Source: Pectinatus cerevisiiphilus
GTDB lineage: Bacteria; Bacillota; Negativicutes; Selenomonadales; Selenomonadaceae
Direction: 5' to 3'
DNA length: 64,000 nucleotides
Assembly (NCBI RefSeq): GCF_004341685.1
Contig: NZ_SMAA01000002.1
Coordinates: 124,001-188,000, forward strand
Part shown: positions 58,155 to 64,000 of the stretch, piece after piece
How the letters are laid out: every line of letters begins with the position of its first letter
How positions within the stretch are numbered: the stretch's first letter is position 1
Notes under the pieces: generated by a model
Told to the model about the DNA's origin: nothing
What the model saw: the letters and a program-made list of their open reading frames with translations, nothing else
The model's database searches: none
Translations under genes and position numbers: made by a program

Positions 58155-58475
58155 AATATAATTCCTCCTAAAAATAAAAATAACCCCCGTCCAAAAAAGG
58201 ACGGAGGTTTTGTTTTCCGTGGTGCCACCTAAATTCCCGGCATTATTAATAAACCGGGCACTCAAACGTACATTATAATACGCGTTTCCTGTAACGTGGA
58301 TCAGACGTTTCGGCTTACAGAATCGTTCAGCCTCACTCCTCAAGGATGATTTTCTTCTCTGCTTTGGTTATCGTCTTTCAGCCGGATGACAATTCTCTGT
58401 GAACCTTGGGCAAAGAATACTTTTTCCTATCACGGAATTTTGATTTATGCAATTACAAGTTTACAAAAACTTGAT
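58155..58475 (-). promoter_or_regulatory. T-box leader with AUC (Ile) specifier
   Basis: On the minus strand, stem I has AAAAAGTA and an upper helix UUCUUUGC/GCAGAGAA. The 3' side of the specifier loop reads GAAAAUCAUCCUUGAG, which aligns with the glyQS loop (GAAAGGCAUUCUUGAG), putting AUC (Ile) at the specifier. The antiterminator has the T-box AGGUGGCACCACGG and the terminator has arms AACCTCCGTCC/GGACGGGGGTT. The T-box bulge UGGC would pair with a discriminator G, while bacterial tRNA-Ile usually has A73; this mismatch is unexplained. Uncharged cognate tRNA would switch on the MFS gene. Confidence 0.85.
58170..58209 (-). terminator. T-box regulatory terminator
   Basis: AACCTCCGTCC (minus strand 58209-58199) and GGACGGGGGTT (58192-58182) pair with one G-U around TTTTTT, then a T-rich tract reaches the Shine-Dalgarno site. 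Confidence 0.9.
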
Positions 58476-58482
58476 GTAAAAT

Positions 58483-58511
58483 AATATACACGCATATTTT
58501 TTATCTGTCAA
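58483..58511 (-). promoter_or_regulatory. Promoter of the T-box-MFS transcript
   Basis: On the minus strand TTGACA (58511-58506) and TATATT (58488-58483) are 17 bases apart; the first hexamer is a perfect match. Confidence 0.8.
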
Positions 58512-58616
58512 GTTTTTTTATGATATTTATTATAAAATATCAGATTTTAGCTATATTTAATAATAGATATGGACAATAATTTTTATATTTTAATAATCGT
58601 ATAGTGATGCATGAAG

Positions 58617-59687
58617 TTAATACTGATCGAACATTTTTTGTATGTCGGATAAATTGTGTGTTTTCAACAAAGCTAATTGCAATAAGATACGTGCTTTTTG
58701 AGGATTTAATGTTCCACCATTAAGAAAATGTTCGTCTGTATATGATTGTTGTGCTTTGATAACTGCTCCATTACCTACTCTGGAACTTCGTACAACTACT
58801 ATTCCTTGGGCTGCTGCCTTTGATAATTCTGCTTCATCTGTTTCATGGATGCTGCCATCTCCTGTGCCTGCATAAATAATTCCCTTGGCTCCAGCGTTTA
58901 CAGCAGCTGAAATTAAAGCGCTATCACCATTGGCATGTCCATAGATGATTGCTACATATGGTAATGAAAGTGCTCCATTTAGAGAAAAATCACTATTTAT
59001 AGTATTGCGACGAGTAGTTTCTCTATAAAAAACAGGAGTACCACCCTCCATATAACCCAAAGCACCTAACTCGGGAGCTTTAAACGTACTGGTCATTAGG
59101 GTGTTCGTTTTTGTGACATCACGTGCTGCATCGATTTCGTCATTTAAGGTTACGAGTACCCCTTTGTTGATAGCTTGTTTACTGGCAGCTATGCGTACTG
59201 CATTCAAAAGATTCATAGGTCCATCAGCACTAATTGCGGTTGCTGGGCGCATTGCACCAACAATAACAACGGGTTTTTTGCTTTTTACGGTGAGGTTTAA
59301 AAAATATGCAGTTTCTTCAAGTGTGTCAGTTCCATGTGTAACGACAATACCATCAACATTATCTTGAGCTAAGAGACTATTTATTCTGTCGGCTAATTTT
59401 ATCCATATGGAATCTGTAATATTATTACTGCTTATATTGCAGATTTGTTCGCCTGAAATATTGGCATAATCTTTCATTTCGGGTACGGCATTTATCAGCG
59501 TATCAATATCAATAGCACCTGCTTTATAACCTGTGGTAGCTGTATCAGAGGATGCTTTTCCTGCTATGGTACCACCAGTTGCTAATATTACAATATTTGG
59601 TTTACTGGATGTTTCGGCAGACACAGTGGATATACTTAGTATACCTATAATGACGACCATGATAAAAATTGAAAATTTCTTTTTCAT
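58617..59687 (-). CDS. Secreted type II L-asparaginase
   Basis: This 356-residue protein has a signal peptide (SIFIMVVIIGILSISTVSA, cleavage after about residue 24) and the L-asparaginase II fold. The active-site threonines are in ATGGTIAG (T40) and HGTDTLEET (T120, with D121), and GYKAG (Y54) fits the tyrosine site. It hydrolyses asparagine to aspartate and ammonia outside the membrane. ATG follows GGAGG. It is monocistronic and faces a divergent LysR gene across an AT-rich gap. Confidence 0.93.
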   Translation of the reverse strand: MKKKFSIFIMVVIIGILSISTVSAETSSKPNIVILATGGTIAGKASSDTATTGYKAGAIDIDTLINAVPEMKDYANISGEQICNISSNNITDSIWIKLADRINSLLAQDNVDGIVVTHGTDTLEETAYFLNLTVKSKKPVVIVGAMRPATAISADGPMNLLNAVRIAASKQAINKGVLVTLNDEIDAARDVTKTNTLMTSTFKAPELGALGYMEGGTPVFYRETTRRNTINSDFSLNGALSLPYVAIIYGHANGDSALISAAVNAGAKGIIYAGTGDGSIHETDEAELSKAAAQGIVVVRSSRVGNGAVIKAQQSYTDEHFLNGGTLNPQKARILLQLALLKTHNLSDIQKMFDQY

Positions 59688-59993
59688 TACATATATTCCT
59701 CCAAATTCAAATTTAGAAATGCTCGTGTCTATTAATCCTTGATAAAAATTAATCTAAGCGATAAAATCCCTTTTATTTTGCACCATTTGTATTGATATGT
59801 TTTATTAAATTTATTTTTTCTTTAAATTATAAACATATGCAATAAATACCAAATATTATATAATATATACAACATATAATCAATGTTTGTCAAAGACTTT
59901 GAGAAAGTAATGTGCAAGTTTGGAGAATATATATTACAAATTATAGAAAAAATTAAAAGGTATCCGTAGGTTATCAATAATTTTTCACTAGGG

Positions 59994-60107
59994 TGAAATA
60001 TTTCATTAGGGATAAATGTAGATATGTAGATATTGTTAATGTTTTTTCCTAGAGACATTACTAGATACCGTTTTAGTTTGACAAATATCTTAAAGACGAA
60101 GTACTAT
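59994..60107. promoter_or_regulatory. Palindrome and promoter region for the LysR gene
   Basis: TGAAATATTTCA (59994-60005) is a perfect 12-base palindrome between two TAGGG copies. A promoter-like TTGACA (60078-60083) and TACTAT (60102-60107), 18-base spacer, follows. They lie in the 506-base gap between asparaginase and LysR, which has no other credible gene. A LysR-type operator is possible. Confidence 0.4.
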
Positions 60108-60193
60108 ATAATTAATTTTCGGCCTATTAGCTGAAGTTTTGTAATAGTTTTTATCGCTTAGGCAGGAGAACTTTTTATAAAAGGGGTAGGAGA

Positions 60194-61108
60194 ATGACTT
60201 TACAACAATTGAAATATATTGTGGAAATAGTCAATTCAGGTTCCATAAACACAGCGGCACAAAAGCTTTTTGTATCACAGCCGAGTCTTTCCAATTCGGT
60301 GAAGGCATTGGAGCAGGAACTGGGAATAGATATATTTATTCGCACAAACCGTGGTGTTTCTTTATCTTCAGACGGTCAGGATTTCCTCAGCTATGCTAGG
60401 CAAATACTTGAGCAAACAGAACTATTGGAAAGACGCTATCTGCATAAGAAACCTTCAAGACGGTTATTTTCTATTTCCACGCAGCACTATGCTTTTTCTG
60501 TAAATGCTTTTGTAAACCTCATTCATGAATATGCGGAAGATGAATACGAATTTACTTTGCGTGAAACAAAAACGCATGAAATAATTGACGATGTAAAAGA
60601 TATGCGTAGTGAAATTGGCGTTATTTATCTGTGTTCTTTTAATGAACAGGTCATAAGCAAAATACTCCATGAAAATGATTTAAACTTTATTGAACTGTTT
60701 TCTACAAAGCCATATGTTTTTATGAGCTCGCGCCATCCGCTTGCCGACAAGAAAAAAGTTACATTTGCTGATCTCGAACCTTATCCGTGTCTTTCATTTG
60801 AGCAAGGCACATATAATTCGTTTTATTTTTCGGAGGAAATCCATAGTACCGTACCGCATAAAAAGAGTATTCGTGTAAGTGACCGCGCAACGCTTTTTAA
60901 TCTTGCCATAGGTTTAAACGGCTATACCATTTCTACCGGTGTACTTAGTGAAGATCTCAATGGCAGCAATATTATTTCTGTACCGCTTGAAAGTGAGGAA
61001 ATAATTCGTGTCGGTTATATTTATAACAAGCATGCCCATTTAACTCCGCTTGCACAAAATTATATTGATAAGTTAAAGCATTATATTGCGGCTAGTGTTA
61101 TAGCTTAA
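60194..61108 (+). CDS. LysR-family transcriptional regulator
   Basis: This 304-residue regulator has an N-terminal HTH (MTLQQLKYIVEIVNSGSINTAAQKLFVSQPSLSNSVKALEQELG, FIRTNRGVSLSSDG) and a C-terminal effector domain from about residue 90. ATG follows AGGAG. It is divergent from asparaginase and 145 bases upstream of a MetE-like methyltransferase, either of which may be its target. Confidence 0.92.
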   Translation: MTLQQLKYIVEIVNSGSINTAAQKLFVSQPSLSNSVKALEQELGIDIFIRTNRGVSLSSDGQDFLSYARQILEQTELLERRYLHKKPSRRLFSISTQHYAFSVNAFVNLIHEYAEDEYEFTLRETKTHEIIDDVKDMRSEIGVIYLCSFNEQVISKILHENDLNFIELFSTKPYVFMSSRHPLADKKKVTFADLEPYPCLSFEQGTYNSFYFSEEIHSTVPHKKSIRVSDRATLFNLAIGLNGYTISTGVLSEDLNGSNIISVPLESEEIIRVGYIYNKHAHLTPLAQNYIDKLKHYIAASVIA

Positions 61109-61253
61109 TCCTATAACTAATTAGAAAAATAAAACCTTAGTATATATCGTGATACTGAGATATAATATACGTATGAAGTCTTTGGCGGCAGGATGCTTGC
61201 ACGCAGTGTTTTCAGGCGGGACTTTATTAATCAAAAATTTAGGGGGTATATTT

Positions 61254-62363
61254 ATGGCGCCATTTCGCTATGATATAGTGGGCAGCTTTTTGCGTCCGCA
61301 GGCTTTGAAAAAAGCACGTATTCAATTCAATGAAGATAAAATTAGTTTGAAGCAGCTGCGAATAATCGAAGATGAATGTATAAGTGATTTAGTTGATAAA
61401 GAAAAACAGATTGGTTTAAAGGCTGTAACTGACGGCGAATTTCGCAGAGCTTTTTGGCATTTGGATTTTTTGGCGGAACTTGATGGTGTGACAAAGGTTG
61501 GAGCGAAGGCGTGGTCTGTAGCTTTTAAAGACCATCAGCCAAAAGCGGAAACAATAAAAATTACCGGAAAAATTGATTTCCCGGTAAACCATCCTTTTGT
61601 TGAACATTTTAAGTTTTTACAAGCACAGGCAGGCGAAAACCATATTGCTAAGCTTACTATTCCGTCTCCGTCAATGTTGCATCTTATTGTCTGCATGCGT
61701 GCTGAAGAATATACACCTATCAGTATTTATGAAAATGAAACCGATTTATATAAAGATATAATTGCAGCTTATAAAAAGGCAGTTAAAATATTTTATGATT
61801 TGGGCTGCCGTTATCTTCAGTTTGATGACACTTCATGGGGTGAGTTCTGTTCGGTGAAAAAGCGTGACGCTTACGCTAAAAGGGGCTTTGACCTTGATGC
61901 TGTAGCGGAAGCTTATGTAGCGGCTATAAATGAAATTATTGCGGATAAACCGGCTGATATGACAATTACTATGCATATTTGCCGTGGTAATTTCCGCTCG
62001 ACATGGTTTTCTTCCGGTGGATATGAACCTATAGCTGAAACGTTGTTTGGCAAATGTAATGTAGATGGATTTTTCTTGGAATATGACAGTGAACGGGCTG
62101 GTGATTTTAAACCATTGCGTTTTATAAAAGGGCAGAAAGTTGTTTTAGGGCTTGTTACGTCCAAAACTCCTGACTTGGAAAATCCGGACAATATTGAAGC
62201 ACGTATCAGGGAAGCAGCGGCATTTGTTTCGTTGAATCAGCTATGCCTGAGTCCGCAGTGCGGCTTTGCCTCAACAGAAGAAGGCAATGTTTTGACTGAA
62301 CGTGAACAATGGGAAAAAATAAACTTGATTAAAAAAATTGCTGAGGATGTTTGGCAGGCATAA
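61254..62363 (+). CDS. Cobalamin-independent methionine synthase II family protein (YxjG-like)
   Basis: The 369-residue protein matches the C-terminal catalytic domain family of MetE (YxjG/YxjH type): FRYDIVGSFLRP, AVTDGEFRRAFWHLDFL, LQFDDTSWGEF, TITMHICRGNFRS and LNQLCLSPQCGFAST. The HxC...C zinc site is visible (H and C in MHICRGN, C in SPQCGF). Such proteins transfer methyl groups to homocysteine or a similar thiol, though without the N-terminal folate domain the donor is uncertain. ATG 61254 follows AGGGGGT; an upstream in-frame ATG at 61173 is not favoured. Confidence 0.88.
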   Translation: MAPFRYDIVGSFLRPQALKKARIQFNEDKISLKQLRIIEDECISDLVDKEKQIGLKAVTDGEFRRAFWHLDFLAELDGVTKVGAKAWSVAFKDHQPKAETIKITGKIDFPVNHPFVEHFKFLQAQAGENHIAKLTIPSPSMLHLIVCMRAEEYTPISIYENETDLYKDIIAAYKKAVKIFYDLGCRYLQFDDTSWGEFCSVKKRDAYAKRGFDLDAVAEAYVAAINEIIADKPADMTITMHICRGNFRSTWFSSGGYEPIAETLFGKCNVDGFFLEYDSERAGDFKPLRFIKGQKVVLGLVTSKTPDLENPDNIEARIREAAAFVSLNQLCLSPQCGFASTEEGNVLTEREQWEKINLIKKIAEDVWQA

Positions 62364-62372
62364 GGTCTTGCC

Positions 62373-62416
62373 AAAATCTCCCTGACTGTGTATGAAGGCA
62401 GCCGGGGAGGTTTTTT
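62373..62416 (+). terminator. Intrinsic terminator after the MetE-like gene
   Basis: AAAATCTCCC pairs with GGGAGGTTTT (one G-U) around a long loop, followed by further Ts. Confidence 0.75.
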
Positions 62417-62486
62417 ATTTTGGAACGGAATTGTAACTTTAAGATATGCTATAATATATTAATAATATTATGTAAGGATGAAGTTC

Positions 62487-63236
62487 ATGTTAACTCCTCG
62501 TCTGCGGGCTGCTGCTGATTTTGTGCCCGCGAATACCGTTATTGCTGATATCGGTACGGATCATGCCAATCTGCCTGTTTATTTGCTCAAGACAGGTAGA
62601 ATCAAAAAGGCCATTGCCGTTGATGTGCATGAAGGTCCATATCGGATAGCACAAAGGACTGTCAAACGTTATGGCATGGAAAGTAAAATTGATGTAAGAC
62701 TGGGCAATGGGCTGACGGTCTTACAGCCAGGTGAAGCTGATGTGGCTGTTTTTGCAGGAATGGGCGGACAGCTTATAAATTCCCTGTTACAAAATTCACC
62801 GCAGGTAACAGCTTCTTTAAACGGACTTATTTTGCAACCGCAGCTTGCCAGCGAAAAGGTGCGACGCTATATTTACGATATTGGTTGGCATATAAAAGAT
62901 GAAGCTTTGGCTAAGGAACAGCACCATATTTATCAGTTGATCTATGCTGTCCCAGGGGTGCAGAATATGCCTGACGAACTGGCACTTAAAGTGGGACCTG
63001 TGCTCTTAGTGAAAAGGCCGCCGCTTTTTTTGAACCATATTACCGGATTGTTGCACTGTAGTAAAAAGATACTGGCGGGGCTTGGCCGCTCCCGTACGGA
63101 AAAAAGCGGTGAACAGTATCAAAGCTTAGTTGCGTTCATAAAAAAGTTGGAGATGATAAACGATGATAAAATGTCAGGTTGTAATGGAGGCAATGGAACG
63201 GATCGCGCCTCGCATTCTGGCGGAGGAGTGGGATAA
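62487..63236 (+). CDS. trmK: tRNA (adenine(22)-N1)-methyltransferase
   Basis: This 249-residue Rossmann-fold methyltransferase has the TrmK pattern: MLTPRLRAAADFVP, VIADIGTDHANLPVYLL (motif I), VFAGMGGQLI (motif IV), LILQPQ, LLVKRPPLFLNHI. It methylates A22 of tRNA. ATG 62487 is chosen because ATG 62478 overlaps the TAAGGA site. Its last 74 bases overlap the Nif3-like gene in another frame, a longer overlap than usual for this common pair. Confidence 0.93.
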   Translation: MLTPRLRAAADFVPANTVIADIGTDHANLPVYLLKTGRIKKAIAVDVHEGPYRIAQRTVKRYGMESKIDVRLGNGLTVLQPGEADVAVFAGMGGQLINSLLQNSPQVTASLNGLILQPQLASEKVRRYIYDIGWHIKDEALAKEQHHIYQLIYAVPGVQNMPDELALKVGPVLLVKRPPLFLNHITGLLHCSKKILAGLGRSRTEKSGEQYQSLVAFIKKLEMINDDKMSGCNGGNGTDRASHSGGGVG

Positions 63237-64000
63237 TCCGGGACTGCTTATTGGTGATCCTGCCCAAAAAATAAATAAAATTATCACTTGTCTTGATGTC
63301 AATGAAGCCGTGGTTAATGAGGCTATCGAAAAGAAATATGATATGATAATTTCCCACCATCCTTTTATATTTCATGCTTTAAAAAAGATACGTACTGATT
63401 TACCAATGGGAAAATTGATACAGAAATTATTAAAAAATAATATAGCTGTTTTTGCCGCACATACCAATCTGGATAGCGCAAAGGGCGGTATTAACGATAT
63501 GCTGTGCGAGCTCTGGCATTTGCATAATGTCCAGATGCTCAATGTTAACTTTGCGGAAGAGTTGGTCAAGCTGGCGGTATTTGTACCTAAGAGCCATGCG
63601 AAAGCAGTTCGTTTGGCAATTGGTAAAGCAGGGGCAGGTTATATAGGCAATTATTCATACTGCGCTTTTGAAATGCAGGGAATGGGACATTTCCTCCCGC
63701 TTGCCGGAACAAATCCCTATATAGGCGAAATAGGAAAGATTGCATCAGTTGATGAAGTGAAGCTGGAAACAATTTTACCTGCCAAAATAAAAGACAGGGT
63801 TGTTCGGGCAATGGTAAAGGCGCATCCTTATGAGGAAGCCGCTTATGAGATATATCCGCTGAAAATGACGGGTGAGACTGCCGGCTTAGGCCGTATCGGT
63901 GAACTGGAAAAGGTAGTTCCATTTGAAGAATTTGCCGCTATGGTAAAAGATACCCTTCAGATAGACCATATTCGGCTCGTGAGAACTAATGACAGAGAAA
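63163..64000 (+). CDS. Nif3-like dinuclear metal-centre protein, 3'-truncated
   Basis: The frame from ATG 63163 (GGAG 10 bases upstream) runs off the end of the window after about 279 codons. It encodes the YqfO/Nif3 type: MERIAPRILAEEWDNPGLLIGDP, IITCLDVNEAVVNEAIEKKYDMIISHHPFIF (metal-binding His), AAHTNLDSAKGGINDMLC, and the YqfO central insertion region. The function of the family is not established. It follows trmK, overlapping it by 74 bases, as in many Bacillota. Confidence 0.93.
   Translation, partial: MIKCQVVMEAMERIAPRILAEEWDNPGLLIGDPAQKINKIITCLDVNEAVVNEAIEKKYDMIISHHPFIFHALKKIRTDLPMGKLIQKLLKNNIAVFAAHTNLDSAKGGINDMLCELWHLHNVQMLNVNFAEELVKLAVFVPKSHAKAVRLAIGKAGAGYIGNYSYCAFEMQGMGHFLPLAGTNPYIGEIGKIASVDEVKLETILPAKIKDRVVRAMVKAHPYEEAAYEIYPLKMTGETAGLGRIGELEKVVPFEEFAAMVKDTLQIDHIRLVRTNDRE

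Noticed and set aside
58155-58343. Longer MFS protein starting at 58343
   Set aside because: The extra codons run through the T-box terminator; the family N-terminus starts at 58154 behind AGGAGG.
59822-60058. 78-residue ORF on the minus strand between asparaginase and LysR
   Set aside because: AT-rich, Ile/Tyr/Asn-heavy, no ribosome-binding site and no family resemblance; likely chance.
61149-61253. N-terminal extension of the MetE-like protein from ATG 61173
   Set aside because: No ribosome-binding site, and the family N-terminus begins at 61254 behind AGGGGGT.

Overview
The window is 64 kb of a low-GC, densely coded bacterial chromosome. An Ile-type T-box leader, a ZTP (pfl) riboswitch, a BglG-type PTS regulator, a DUF951 protein, a trmK-Nif3 pair and many strong Shine-Dalgarno sites and intrinsic terminators point to an anaerobic member of the Bacillota. 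The mix of C4-dicarboxylate/citrate-type catabolism, B12 synthesis and formate/oxalate-type transport would suit a Negativicutes-like fermenter, but that rank is inference. No phage, transposon or CRISPR array was seen.

Layout. 1-3.6 kb: truncated HAD phosphatase, Fe-alcohol dehydrogenase, a PflA-like radical SAM protein with a non-standard start codon, and metA. 3.7-6.8 kb: D-2-hydroxyacid dehydrogenase and AEC carrier on the minus strand, with a divergent TrmB regulator. 6.9-12.6 kb: polA, nicotinate phosphoribosyltransferase behind large palindromes, and an OFA (oxalate/formate) MFS carrier under a ZTP riboswitch. 12.9-23.2 kb: an acid-catabolism island with an MFS carrier, a DUF6282 hydrolase, a YbhJ-like aconitase-family hydratase, a DcuC-type carrier, citrate-lyase-like citD-citE-citF and a LysR regulator. 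The first four genes are visibly more AT-rich than citDEF.

23.3-28.2 kb (minus strand): murB, trmL, pnp, rpsO and a TPR-like protein. 28.4-35.4 kb: an unknown membrane protein, a PRC-barrel protein, a VanW-family protein, an MFS pump and gyrB. 35.6-39.8 kb: cbiC-cbiA-cbiP (cobalamin) and an HD-domain protein. 39.9-44.6 kb: a secreted unknown, tRNA-Gln, a purple-acid-phosphatase-like protein, tRNA-Lys, a frameshifted Fsr-like MFS gene and manA. 44.8-50.4 kb: a complete branched-chain amino acid ABC importer (binding protein, H, M, G, F) with a CBS-ACT protein and a small ORF inside the operon.

50.6-56.6 kb: CDF metal efflux, DUF951, tRNA-Ser, and an ascorbate-type PTS (IIC, IIB, IIA) divergent from its BglG/LicR-type regulator. 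56.8-58.5 kb: an MFS anion carrier under a T-box whose specifier reads AUC. 58.6-64 kb: secreted asparaginase, LysR regulator, MetE-like methyltransferase, trmK and a Nif3-like gene that runs off the end.

The two most unusual systems are (i) the hydratase plus citrate-lyase-like island, in which the acyl-carrier subunit lacks the serine that normally carries the prosthetic group, and (ii) an aminoacylation-sensing T-box that controls an MFS anion carrier rather than an amino acid gene. Together with the ZTP-OFA pair, this is a genome that puts organic-acid carriers under RNA control.
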